Positions 25,278 through 37,660 of a stretch of 64,000 nt of DNA are shown here, piece by piece. Positions within the stretch are counted from its first letter, which is position 1; every line of letters begins with the position of its first letter. Below the pieces are notes generated by a model. That model had not been told where the DNA came from. It searched no databases and saw only the letters and a list, made by a program, of their open reading frames with translations. The DNA comes from Phocoena phocoena (taxonomy: Eukaryota; Chordata; Mammalia; Artiodactyla; Phocoenidae). The stretch covers positions 1,302,001-1,366,000 of the forward strand of contig NW_027077413.1 in NCBI RefSeq assembly GCF_963924675.1. The letters are read 5' to 3'. Position numbers and translations under genes: made by a program.

Positions 25278-27025
25278 GTGCAGATTTCCTTTACAGGCTT
25301 GCTTGGTTGGCCAAAAAGGGCGTATGCGTTTTTTCCTGAATATATTCAGGAAAAAACGCATACGCCCTTTTTGGCCAAGTGCATCATTGTCGACGTTGTG
25401 CCTCTTTTCCTATGCTTTCAGGGCAATTCCAGTCTACCCCCTGCAATCGTTTTCCTGAAATTCTGCCCCGCTTTCAAGTCCCCTTCGCAGGCTTACTTCA
25501 ATATATTTTTGGAGGATAGCTGTCATTTATAACTCTGCAGGTTTGTGAAGTACAGTGCCCCTGAGCTCCTTTCTTCAACTCGCTTTCTTGTGAGCTGGGC
25601 ACAAAACCGCAGGATTGCTTCAGGCCCTAATCTGTTTCCAGCAGGGCACACTGAGCCTTTGTTTAATTCCTCTTCCTGTTGGGCAATGAGCGTTACATTT
25701 GCCCGTGCAGACACCTAGAGCTAGTCTCTCATTGGTTCTCCCTATTCCTGTTCATCTTGCACAGAAATGGCAAGCTGTGCCAAACAGGAGGTTAAAGGCA
25801 CTGACTCTCCAAGCGGGGAGAGTGTTAGTAAAGCATCTGGAATGGTGAACCCGAGGACAAGGATACGAAAACTGAGATGCATTTTAAATCGTTTCCCAAT
25901 CACACGGTGGACGATACTCTGGGTTTCCCATGCATGTTTTAGCTGGAGGAAGTATGCCTTGAACCTGGAGAGTTGGGACCCATGGAATGGGTACCATGCA
26001 GTATGACTTCAAAGGGTCTGCAGTTGTTCACCGAAACTCACCAATGCTAGCAGCCTGAAGTGTCCAGCCTTATGACTCAACCAGCTGTGTGTGTAGATGT
26101 GGTCAATCCCGGTTGCATCACAGGCCCTGAGTGAATTATTTAAGAATTGCTCTCTATTTCACTGTCTTTGTGTTTTGTTTTCGAAATTTATTTTGATAAT
26201 GGGATTTATCGGATTTTCACTGCTGCATTTCCGCCGCTGTACACACGCTTGATTCTCTTACGGAGACATATATATCCATGGGTTTTAAGATTCTTCCTAG
26301 TCAGGTATATTCCTAGGCGTTGAATATGTGGTGTTGAGTCCATTTCGTTGAGCAATGAGTAGGTCTTGTCTATTACATATTTGGCTTATGGAATGTTATC
26401 TGTGCTAATTTCAGTCTCTGGTTTTATGCAGCACCCCAACGCACCTTTCCCCATAAGCAAGCACTAGTTGGTTTTCTAAATTTGAGACCCTGTTCTGTTT
26501 TGTAATTCAGTTCATGTGCAGTCAAGTTTACATTCCGTGTATTAGTGATATCTTATGATGTTTCTTTTTCTGTGTGACGTAGTTCACGTAGAATCACCGT
26601 ACCTGCATCCACTTACTATGCCGCTACGGGCCTGATGACACAGATTTCATTGCTGAGTGATATTGCATTGCACGTACGTGCCACAACTTCTTTATCCATT
26701 TTTTGCTTTCTGGGATATTTTCCTGATACTCTAGACGAGCTTCTTGTGAACACAGCCGTCCCAAATATTGGGGTGGCTGTCTGTTTTTGATTTTAATTTC
26801 CGTAAGCTAAAGGACCATAAGTGGAAGTGCCATAGGCTGTGTTGCTTTGTTTCTTACGTGTTTCAGGAAACACCATACACTTCTCCAGGGTGGCTGCTGG
26901 CAATTTACATCCTGCCAATCAGCATAACAAGGCTCCCTGTTCTCCATATCCTGTCCTACCTTTCTGGATTTTACACTTTTTTCAGATTGCCCTTTTGCCC
27001 GTGGGGGCAGTGAGATTTCATTGTA
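25278..27025 (+). repeat. Satellite monomer U15, 1,748 bp, block A
   Basis: The palindrome at 25307-25378 is perfect. Markers CCTGTTGGGCAATG, CTGCAGTTGTTCACC, CTAGCAGCC and AGCTGTGTGTGTAG are shared with U22 (block B) and with U26 just beyond block B. Confidence 0.96.
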
Positions 27026-28787
27026 GTGCAGATTTCCTTTACAGGCTTGCTTGGTTGGCCAAAAAGGGCGTATGCGTTTTTTCCTGAATATATTCAGGAA
27101 ATATATTCAGGAAAAAACTCATACGCCCTTTTTGGCCAAGTGCATCATTGTCGACGTTCTGCCTCTTTTCCTATGCTTTCAGGGCAAATCCAGTCTACCC
27201 CCTGCAATCATTTTCCTGAAATTCAGCCCCGCTTTCAAGTCCCCTTCGCAGGCTTACTTCAATATATTTTTGGAGGATAGCTGTCATTTATAACTCTGCA
27301 GGTTTGTGAAGTACAGTGCCGCTGAGCTCCTTTCTTCAACACGCTTTCTTGTGAGCTGGGCACAAAACCGCAGGATTGCTTCAGGCCCTAATCTGTTTCC
27401 AGCAGGGCACACTGAGCCTTTGTTTAATTCCTCTTCCTGGTGGGCAATAAGCGTTACATTTGCCCGTGCAGACACCTACAGCTAGTCTCTCATTGGTTCT
27501 CCCTATTCCTGCTCATCTAGCACAGAAATGGCAAGCTGTGCCAAACAGGAGGTTAAAGGCACTGACTCTCCAAGCTGGGAGAGAGTTAGTAAAGCATCTG
27601 GAATCGTGAACCCGAGGACAAGGATACGAAAACTGAGATGCATTTTAAATCGTTTCCCAATCACACGGTGGACGATAATCTGGGTTTCCCATGCATGTTT
27701 TAGCTGGAGGAAGAATGCCTTGAACCTGGAGAGTTGGGACCCATGGAATGGGTACCATGCAGTATGACTTCAAAGGGTCTGCATTTGCTCACCGAAACTC
27801 ACCAGTGCTATCAGCCAGAAGTGTCCAGCCTTATGTCTCAACCAGCTCTGGGTGTAGATGTGGTCAATCCCGGTTGCATCACATGCCCTGAGTGAATTAT
27901 TTAAGAATTGCTCTCTATTTCACTGTCTTAGTGTTTTGTTTTCGAAATTTATTTTGATAATGGGATTTATCGGATTTTCACTGCTGCGTTTCGGCCACTG
28001 TACACACGCTTGATTCTCTTACGGAGACATATATATCCATGGGTTTTAAGATTCTTCCTAGTCAGGTATATTCCTAGGCGTTGAATATGTGGTGTTGAGT
28101 CCATTTCGTTGAGCAAGGAGTAGGTCTTGTCTATTACATATTTGGCTTATGGAAAGTTATCTGTGCTAATTTCAGTCTCTGGTTTTATGCAGCACCCCAA
28201 GGCACCTTTCCCCATAAGGAAGCACTAGTTGGTTTTCTAAATTTGAGACCCTGTTCTGTTTTGTAATTCAGTTCATGTGTAGTCAAGTTTACATTCCGTG
28301 TATTAGTGATATCTTATGATGTTTCTTTTTCTTTGTGACGTAGTTCATGTAGAATCACCGTACCTGCATCCACTCACTATGCTGCTACGGGCCTGATGAC
28401 AAAGATTTCATTGCTGAGTGATATTGCATTGTACGTACGTGCCACAACTTCTTTATCCATTTTTTGCTTTCTGGGATATTTACCTGATACTGTAGACGAG
28501 CTTCTTGTGAACACAGCCGTCCCAAATATTGGGGTGGTTTGTCTGTTTTTGATTTTAATTTCCGTAAGCTATAGGACCATAAGTGGAAGTTCCATAGGCT
28601 GTGTTGCTTTGTTTCTTACGTGTTTCAGGAAACACCATACACTTCTCCAGGGTGGCTGCTGGCAATTTACATCCTGCCAATCAGCATAACAAGGCTCCCT
28701 GTTCTCCATATCCTGTCCTAACTTTCTGGATTTTATACTTTTTTCAGATGGCCCTTTTGCCCGGGGGGGCAGTGAGATTTCATTTTA
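27026..28787 (+). repeat. Satellite monomer U16, 1,762 bp, palindrome-insertion allele
   Basis: A 13-bp duplication at the palindrome centre and a 1-bp gain at GGTGGTTTGTCTG (about 28,536) account for the extra 14 bp. The right arm also has AACTCATACG. Its duplicate is U23. Confidence 0.96.
27055..27139. repeat. Palindrome-insertion allele (85 bp) in U16
   Basis: A 13-bp direct duplication of the centre (AAATATATTCAGG) follows the first TATTCAGG. The right arm has AACTCATACG, a further mismatch. The duplicated piece spans the axis of symmetry, as expected from slippage in a hairpin. Confidence 0.95.
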
Positions 28788-30536
28788 GTGCAGATTTCCT
28801 TTACAGGCTTGCTTGGTTGGCCAAAAAGGGCGTATGCGTTTTTTCCTAAATATATTCAGGAAAAAACGCATACGACCTTTTTGGCCAAGTGCATCATTGT
28901 TGACGTTGTGCCTCTTTTCCTATGCTTTCAGGGCAATTCCAGTCTACACCCTGCAATCGTTTTCCTGAAATTCAGCCCCGCATTCAAGTCCCCTTCGCAG
29001 GCTTACTTCAATATATTTTTGGAGGATAGCTGTCATTTATAACTCTGCAGGTTTGTGAAGTACAGTGCCCCTGAGCTCCTTTCTTCAACTCGCTTTCTTG
29101 TGAGCTGGGCACAAAACCGCAGGATTGCTTCAGGCCCTAATCTGTTTCCAGCAGGGCACACTGAGCCTTTGTTTAATTCCTCTTCCTGGTGGGCAATAAG
29201 CGTTACATTTGCCCGTGCAGACACCTACAGCTAGTCTCTCATTGGTTCTCCCTATTCCTGCTCATCTAGCACAGAAATGGCAAGCTGTGCCAAACAGGAG
29301 GTTAAAGGCACTGACTCTCCAAGCGGGGAGAGAGTTAGTAAAGCATCTGGAATCGTGAACACGAGGACAAGGATACGAAAACTGAGATGCATTTTAAATC
29401 GTTTCCCAATCACACGGTGGACGATACTCTGGGTTTCCCATGCATGTTTTAGCTGGAGGAAGAATGCCTTGAACCTGGAGAGTTGTGACCCATGGAATGG
29501 GTACCATGCAGTATGACTTCAAAGTGTCTGCATTTGCTCACCGAAACTCACCAGTGCTATCAGCCAGAAGTGTCCAGCCTTATGTCTCAACCAGCTCTGG
29601 GTGTAGATGTGGTCAATCCCGGTTGCATCACATGCCCTGAGTGAATTATTTAAGAATTGCTCTCTATTTCACTGTCTTAGTGTTTTGTTTTCGAAATTTA
29701 TTTTGATAATGGGATTTATCGGATTTTCACTGCTGCGTTTCGGCCACTGTACACACGCTTGATTCTCTTACGGAGACATATATATCCATGGGTTTTAAGA
29801 TTCTTCCTAGTCAGGTATATTCCTAGGCGTTGAATATGTGGTGTTGAGTCCATTTCGTTGAGCAAGGAGTAGGTCTTGTCTATTACATATTTGGCTTATG
29901 GAAAGTTATCTGTGCTAATTTCAGTCTCTGGTTTTATGCAGCACCCCAAGGCACCTTTCCCCATAAGCAAGCACTAGTTGGTTTTCTAAATTTGAGACCC
30001 TGTTCTGTGTTGTAATTCAGTTCATGTGTAGTCAAGTTTACATTCCGTGTATTAGTGATATCTTATGATGTTTCTTTTTCTTTGTGACGTAGTTCATGTA
30101 GAATCACCGTACCTGCATCCACTCACTATGCCGCTACGGGCCTGATGACAAAGATTTCATTGCTGAGTGATATTGCATTGTACGTACGTGCCACAACTTC
30201 TTTATCCATTTTTTGCTTTCTGGGATATTTACCTGATACTGTAGACGAGCTTCTTGTGAACACAGCCGTCCCAAATATTGGGGTGGTTTGTCTGTTTTTG
30301 ATTTTAATTTCCGTAAGCTGTAGGACCATAAGTGGAAGTTCCATAGGCTGTGTTGCTTTGTTTCTTACGTGTTTCAGGAAACACCATACACTTCTCCAGG
30401 GTGGCTGCTGGCAATTTACATCCTGCCAATCAGCATAACAAGGCTCCCTGTTCTCCATATCCTGTCCTAACTTTCTGGATTTTATACTTTTTTCAGATGG
30501 CCCTTTTGCCCGGGGGGGCAGTGAGATTTCATTTTA
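28788..30536 (+). repeat. Satellite monomer U17, 1,749 bp, block A
   Basis: The palindrome at 28817-28888 has two mismatches (TTCCTAAATA, CATACGACC). GGTGGTTTGTCTG and GACAAAGATTTC are shared with U16, and CTCATCTAGCAC with U16 as well, so U16 and U17 are near relatives. Confidence 0.95.
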
Positions 30537-32283
30537 GTGCAGATTTCCTTTACAGGCTTGCTTGGTTGGCCAAAAAGGGCGTATGCGTTTTTTCCTAAAT
30601 ATATTCAGGAAAAAACGCATACGACCTTTTTGGCCAAGTGCATCATTGTTGACGTTGTGCCTCTTTTCCTATGCTTTCAGCGCAATTCCAGTCTACCCCC
30701 TGCAATCGTTTTCCTGAAATTCAGCCCCGCTTTCAAGTCCCCTTCGCAGGCTTACTTCAATATATTTTTGGAGGATAGCTGTCATTTATAACACTGCAGG
30801 TTTGTGAAGTACAGTGCCCCTGAGCTCCTTTCTTCAACTCGCTTTCTTGTGAGCTGGGCACAAAACCGCAGGATTGCTTCAGGCCCTAATCTGTTTCCAG
30901 CAGGGCACACTGAGCCTTTGTTTAATTCCTCTTCCTGGTGGGCAATGAGCGTTACATTTGCCCGTGCAGACACCTACAGCTAGTCTCTCATTGGTTCTCC
31001 CTATTCCTGTTCATCTTGCACAGAAATGGCAAGCTGTGCCAAACAGGAGGTTAAAGGCACTGACTCTCCAAGCGGGGAGAGTGTTAGTAAAGCATCTGGA
31101 ATGGTGAACCCGAGGACCAGGATACGAAAACTGAGATGCATTTTAAATCGTTTCCCAATCACACGGTGGACGATACTCTGGGTTTCCCATGCATGTTTTA
31201 GCTGGAGGAAGAATGCCTTGAACCTGGAGAGTTGGGACCCATGGATTGGGTACCATGCAGTATGACTTCAAAGGGTCTGCATTTGCTCACCGAAACTCAC
31301 CAATGCTATCAGCCTGAAGTGTCCAGCCTTATGTCTCAACCAGCTCTGGGTGTAGATGTGGTCAATCCCGGTTGCATCACATGCCCTGAGTGAATTATTT
31401 AAGAATTGCTCTCTATTTCACTGTCTTTGTGTTTTGTTTTCGAAATTTATTTTGATAATGGGATTTATCGGATTTTCACTGCTGCGTTTATGCCGCTGTA
31501 CACACACTTGATTCTCTTACGGAGACATATATATCCATGGGTTTTAAGATTCTTCCTAGTCAGGTATATTCCTAGGCGTTGAATATGTGGTGTTGGGTCC
31601 ATTTCGTTGAGCAAGGAGTAGGTCTTGTCTATTACATATTTGGCTTATGGAAAGTTATCTGAGCTAATTTCAGTCTCTGGTTTTATGCAGCACCCCAAGG
31701 CACCTTTCCCCATATGCAAGCACTAGTTGGTTTTCTAAATTTGAGACCCTGTTCTGTTTTGTAATTCAGTTCATGTGTAGTCAAGTTTACATTCCGTGTA
31801 TTAGTGATATCTTATGATGTTTCTTTTTCTGTGTGACTTTGTTCACGTACAATCACCGTACCTGCATCCACTCACTATGCTGCTACGGGCCTGATGACAC
31901 AGATTTCATTGCTGAGTGATATTGCATTGTACGTATGTGCCACAACTTCTTTATCCATTTTTTGCTTTCTGGGATATTTACCTGATACTGTAGACGAGCT
32001 TCTTGTGAACACAGCCGTCCCAAATATTGGGGTGGCTGTCTGTTTTTGATTTTAATTTCCGTAAGCTATAGGACCATAAGTGGAAGTGCCATAGGATGTG
32101 TTGCTTTGTTTCTTACGTGTTTCAGGAAACACCATACACTTCTCCAGGGTGGCTGCTGGCAATTTACTTCCTGCCAATCAGCATAACAAGGCTCCCTGTT
32201 CTCCATATCCTGTCCTACCTTTCTGGATTTTACACTTTTTTCAGATGGCCCTTTTGCCCGGGGTGCAGTGAGACTTCATTGTA
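30537..32283 (+). repeat. Satellite monomer U18, 1,747 bp, holds the A/B junction
   Basis: The palindrome at 30566-30637 has the same two mismatches as U17. Up to about 31.6 kb the copy matches U25; after that it matches the second half of U11 (GTATCTGAGCT-type changes, CATATGCAAGC, TGACTTTGTTC, GTACGTATGTGCC). This is the fusion of block end and block start expected at a tandem-duplication junction. Confidence 0.95.
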
Positions 32284-34031
32284 GTGCAGATTTCCTTTAC
32301 AGGCTTGCTTGGTTGGCCAAAAAGGGCGTATGCGTTTTTTCCTGAATATATTCAGGAAAAAACGCATACGCCCTTTTTGGCCAAGTGCATCATTGTCGAC
32401 GTTCTGCCTCTTTTCCTATGCTTTCAGGGCAATTCCAGTCTACCCCCTGCAATCGTTTTCCTGAATTTCTGCCCCGCTTTCAAGTCCCCTTCGCAGGCTT
32501 ACTGCATTATATTTTTGGAGGATAGCTGTCATTTATAACTCTGCACGTTTGTGAATTACAGTGCCCCTGAGCTCCTTTCTTCAACTCGCTTTCTTGTGAG
32601 CTGGGCACAAAACCGCAGGATTGCTTCAGGCCCTAATCTGTTTTCAGCAGGGCACGCTGAGCCTTTGTTTAATTCCTCTTCCTGGTCGGCAATGAGCGTT
32701 ACATTTGCCCGTGCAGACACCTACAGCTAGTCTCTCATTGGTTCTCCCTATTCCTGTTCATCTTGCACAGAAATTGCAAGCTGTGCCAAACAGGAGGTTA
32801 AAGGCACTGACTCTCCAAGCAGGGAGAGTGTTAGTAAAGCATCTGGAATGGTGAACCCGAGGACCAGGATACGAAAACTGAGATGCATTTTAAATCGTTT
32901 CCCAATCACACGGTAGACGATACTCTGTGTTTCCCATGCATGTTTTAGCTGGAGGAAGAATGACTTGAACCTGAAGAGTTGGGACCCATGGAATCGGTAC
33001 CATGCAGTATGACTTCAAAGGGTCTGCATTTGCTCACCGAAACTCACCAATGCTATTGGCCTGAAGTGTCCAGCCTTATGTCTCAACCAGCTCTGGGAGT
33101 AGATGTGGTCAATCCCGGTTGCATCACATGCTCTGAGTGAATTATTTAAGAATTGCTCTCTATTTCACTGTCTTTGTGTTTTGTTTTCGAAATTTATTTT
33201 GATAATGGGATTTATCGGATTTTCACTGCTGCGTTTCGGCCGCTGTACACACGCTTGATTCTCTTACGGAGACTTATATATCCATGGGTTTTAAGATTCT
33301 TCCTAGTCAGGTATATTCCTAGGCGTTGAATATGTGGTGTTGAGTCCATTTCGTTGAGCAAGGAGTAGGTCTTGTCTATTACATATTTGGCTTATGGAAA
33401 GTTATCTGTGCTAATTTCAGTCTCTGGTTTTATGCAGCACCCCAACGCACCTTTCCCCATAAGCAAGCACTAGTTGGTTTTCTAAATTTGAGACCCTGTT
33501 CTGATTTGTAATTCAGTTCATGTGTAGTCAAGTTTACATTCCGTGTATTAGTGATATCTTATGATGTTTCTTTTTCTGTGTGACGTAGTTCACGTAGAAT
33601 CACCGTACCTGCATCAACTTACTATGCCGCTACGGGCCTGATGACACAGATTTCATTGCTGAGTGATATTGCATTGCACGTACGTGCCACAACTTCTTTA
33701 TCCATTTTTTGCTTTCTGGGATATTTAACTGATACTGTAGACGAGCTTCTTGTGAACACAGCCGTCCCAAATATTGGGGTGGCTGTCTGTTTTTGATTTT
33801 AATTTCCGTAAGCTATAGGACCATAAGTGGAAGTGCCATAGGCTGTGTTGCTTTGTTTCTTACGTGTTTCAGGAAACACCATACACTTCTCCAGGGTGGC
33901 TGCTGGCAATTTACATCCTGCCAATCAGCATAACAAGGCTCCCTGTTCTCCATATCCTGTCTAACCTTTCTTGATTTTACACTTTTTTCAGATGGCCCTT
34001 ATGCCCGGGGGGGCAGTGAGATTTCATTGTA
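32284..34031 (+). repeat. Satellite monomer U19, 1,748 bp, block B
   Basis: Duplicate of U12 at +12,225, with all of its private variants and a perfect palindrome at 32313-32384. Confidence 0.96.
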
Positions 34032-35779
34032 GTGCAGGTTTCCTTTACAGGCTTGCTTGGTTGGAAAAAAAGGGCGTATACGTTTTTTCCAGAATATATT
34101 CAGGAAAAAACGCATACGCCCTTTTTGGCCAAGTGCATCATTGTTGACGTTGTGACTCTTTTCCTATGCTTTCAGGGCAATTCCAGTCTACCCCCTGCAA
34201 TCGTTTTCCTGAAATTCTGCCCCGCTTTCAAGTCCCCTTCGCAGGCTTACTTCAATATATTTTTGGAGGATAGCTGTCATTTATAACTCTGCAGGTTTGT
34301 GAAGTACAGTGCCCCTGAGCTCCTTTCTTCAACTCTCTTTCTTGTGAGCTGGGCACAAAACCGCAGGATTGCTTCAGGCCCTAATCTGTTTTCAGCAGGG
34401 CACGCTGAGCCTTTGTTTAATTCCTCTTCCTGGTGGGCAATGAGCGTTACATTTGCCCGTGCAGACACCTACAGCTAGTCTCTCATTGGTTCTCCCTATT
34501 CCTGTTCATCTTGCACAGAAATTGCAAGCTGTGCCAAAGAGGAGGTTGAAGGCACTGACTCTCCAAGCGGGGAGAGTGTTAGTAAAGCATCTGGAATGGT
34601 GAACCCGAGGACCAGGATACGAAAACTGAGATGCATTTTAAATCGTTTCCCAATCACACGGTGGACGATACTCTGGGTTTCCCATGCATGTTTTAGCTGG
34701 AGGAAGAATCCCTTGAACCTGGAGAGTTGGGACCCATGGAATGGGTACCATGCAGTATGACTTCCAAGGGTCTGCATTTGCTCACCGAAACTCACCAATG
34801 CTATCAGCCTGAAGTGTCCAGCCTTATGTCTCAACCAGCTCTGGGTGTAGATGTGGTCAATCCCGGTTGCATCACATGCCCTGAGTAAATTAGTTAAGAA
34901 TTGCTCTCGATTTCACTGTCTTTGTGTTTTGTTTTCGAAATTTATTTTGATAATGGGATTTATCGGATTTTCACTGCTGCGTTTCAGCCGCTGTACACAC
35001 GCTTGATTCTCTTACGGAGACATATATATCCATGGGTTTTAAGATTCTTCCTAGTCAGGTATATTCCTAGGCGTTGAATATGTGGTGTTGAGTCCATTTC
35101 GTTGAGCAAGGAGTAGGTCTTGTCTATTACATATTTGGCTTATGGAATGTTATCTGTGCTAATTTCAGTCTCTGGTTTTATGCAGCACCCCAAGGCACCT
35201 TTCCCCATAAGCAAGCACTAGTTGATTTTCTAAATTTGAGACCCTGTTCTGTTTTGTAATTCAGTTCATGTGTAGTCAAGTTTACATTCCGTGTATTAGT
35301 GATATCTTATGATATTTCTTTTTCTGTGTGACGTAGTTCACGTAGAATCACCGTACCTGCATCCACTCACTATGCCGCTACGGGCCTGATGACACAGATT
35401 TCATTGCTGAGTGATATTGCATTGCACGTACGTGCCACAACTTCTTTATCCATTTTTTGCTTTCTGGGATATTTACCTGATACTGTAGACGAGCTTCTTG
35501 TGAACACAGCCGTCCCAAATATTGGGGTGGCTGTCTGTTTTTGATTTTAATTTCCGTAAGCTATAGGACCATAAGTGGAAGTGCCATAGGCTGTGTTGCT
35601 TTGTTTCTTACGTGTTTCAGGAAACACCATACACTTCTCCAGGGTGGCTGCTGGCAATTTACATCCTGCCAATCAGCATAACAAGGCTCCCTGTTCTCCA
35701 TATCCTGTCCTACCTTTCTGGATTTTACACTTTTTTCAGATGGCCCTTTTGCCCGGGGGGGCAGTGAGATTTCATTGTA
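34032..35779 (+). repeat. Satellite monomer U20, 1,748 bp, block B
   Basis: Duplicate of U13. The palindrome at 34061-34132 has one more mismatch than U13 (GTATACG), four in all. New changes GAGGTTGAAGG and GAGTAAATTAGTT arose after the block duplication and are copied into U21. Confidence 0.96.
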
Positions 35780-37502
35780 GTGCAGATTTCCTTTACAGGC
35801 TTGCTTGGTTGGCCAAATATATTCAGGAAAAAACGCATACGCCCTTTTTGGCCAAGTGCATCATTGTCGACGTTGTGCCTCTTTTCCTATGCTTTCAGGG
35901 CAATTCCAGTCTACCCCCTGCAATCGTTTTCCTGAAATTCAGCCCCGCTATCAAGTCCCCTTCGCAGGCTTACTTCAATATATTTTTGGAGGATAGCTGT
36001 CATTTATAACTCTGCAGGTTTGTGAAGTACAGTGCCCCTGAGCTCCTTTCTTCAACTCGCTTTCTTGTGAGCTGGGCACAAAACCGCAGGATTGCTTCAG
36101 GCCCTAATCTGTTTTCAGCAGGGCACGCTGAGCCTTTGTTTAATTCCTCTTCCTGGTGGGCAATGAGCGTTACATTTGCCCGTGCAGACACCTACAGCTA
36201 GTCTCTCATTGGTTCTCCCTATTCCTGTTCATCTTGCACAGAAATTGCAAGCTGTGCCAAAGAGGAGGTTGAAGGCACTGACTCTCCAAGCGGGGAGAGT
36301 GTTAGTAAAGCATCTGGAATGGTGAACCCGAGGACCAGGATACGAAAACTGAGATGCATTTTAAATCGTTTCCCAATCACACGGTGGACGATACTCTGGG
36401 TTTCCCATGCATGTTTTAGCTGGAGGAAGAATCCCTTGAACCTGGAGAGTTGGGACCCATGGAATGGGTACCATGCAGTATGACTTCCAAGGGTCTGCAT
36501 TTGCTCACCGAAACTCACCAATGCTATCAGCCTGAAGTGTCCAGCCTTATGTCTCAACCAGCTCTGGGTGTAGATGTGGTCAATCCCGGTTGCATCACAT
36601 GCCCTGAGTAAATTAGTTAAGAATTGCTCTCGATTTCACTGTCTTTGTGTTTTGTTTTCGAAATTTATTTTGATAATGGGATTTATCGGATTTTCACTGC
36701 TGCGTTTCAGCCGCTGTACACACGCTTGATTCTCTTACGGAGACATATATATCCATGGGTTTTAAGATTCTTCCTAGTCAGGTATATTCCTAGGCGTTGA
36801 ATATGTGGTGTTGAGTCCATTTCGTTGAGCAAGGAGTAGGTCTTGTCTATTACATATTTGGCTTATGGAATGTTATCTGTGCTAATTTCAGTCTCTGGTT
36901 TTATGCAGCACCCCAAGGCACCTTTCCCCATAAGCAAGCACTAGTTGATTTTCTAAATTTGAGACCCTGTTCTGTTTTGTAATTCAGTTCATGTGTAGTC
37001 AAGTTTACATTCCGTGTATTAGTGATATCTTATGATATTTCTTTTTCTGTGTGACGTAGTTCACGTAGAATCACCGTACCTGCATCCACTCACTATGCCG
37101 CTACGGGCCTGATGACACAGATTTCATTGCTGAGTGATATTGCATTGCACGTACGTGCCACAACTTCTTTATCCATTTTTTGCTTTCTGGGATATTTACC
37201 TGATACTGTAGACGAGCTTCTTGTGAACACAGCCGTCCCAAATATTGGGGTGGCTGTCTGTTTTTGATTTTAATTTCCGTAAGCTATAGGACCATAAGTG
37301 GAAGTGCCATAGGCTGTGTTGCTTTGTTTCTTACGTGTTTCAGGAAACACCATACACTTCTCCAGGGTGGCTGCTGGCAATTTACATCCTGCCAATCAGC
37401 ATAACAAGGCTCCCTGTTCTCCATATCCTGTCCTACCTTTCTGGATTTTACACTTTTTTCAGATGGCCCTTTTGCCCGGGGGGGCAGTGAGATTTCATTG
37501 TA
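35780..37502 (+). repeat. Satellite monomer U21, 1,723 bp, block B, converted
   Basis: The first part matches U14, including the 25-bp palindrome deletion and GCTATCAAGTCC. After about 36,060-36,110 it instead repeats U20 at a 1,723-bp offset, with the young U20 variants GAGGTTGAAGG and GAGTAAATTAGTT. Confidence 0.96.
35809..35855. repeat. Palindrome-deletion allele in U21
   Basis: It has the same breakpoints as at 23,584 and is the expected duplicate in block B at +12,225. Confidence 0.95.
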
Positions 37503-37660
37503 GTGCAGATTTCCTTTACAGGCTTGCTTGGTTGGCCAAATATATTCAGGAAAAAACGCATACGCCCTTTTTGGCCAAGTGCATCATTGTCGACGTTGTG
37601 CCTCTTTTCCTATGCTTTCAGGGCAATTCCAGTCTACCCCCTGCAATCGTTTTCCTGAAA
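36060..37660 (+). repeat. Converted segment in block B, copy of 34,337-35,937
   Basis: At offset -1,723 this stretch matches the previous monomer, including young variants (GAGGTTGAAGG, GAGTAAATTAGTT, GATATTTCTTTTTC) and the palindrome deletion. At offset -12,225 it does not match block A between about 23,884 and 25,316. The left switch lies between 36,059 and 36,111; the right switch lies between the palindrome (37,578) and 37,661. Monomer number is unchanged, so replacement fits better than insertion. Confidence 0.85.

Larger units (their letters stand above)
19367..31591 (+). repeat. Seven-monomer block A (12,225 bp)
   Basis: Contains the end of U11, then U12-U17 and most of U18. Sequence matches block B at offset +12,225 up to U14 and at +12,200 after the U15 palindrome, because B carries one extra 25-bp deletion. 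Outside the converted stretch I could spot only about fifteen single-base differences over roughly 10.6 kb. The left edge lies just after 19,366, where TGTGGTTTTG differs from the B copy and upstream variants (CTTGAATCTC, ACGGATACAT) are not shared. Confidence 0.9.
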
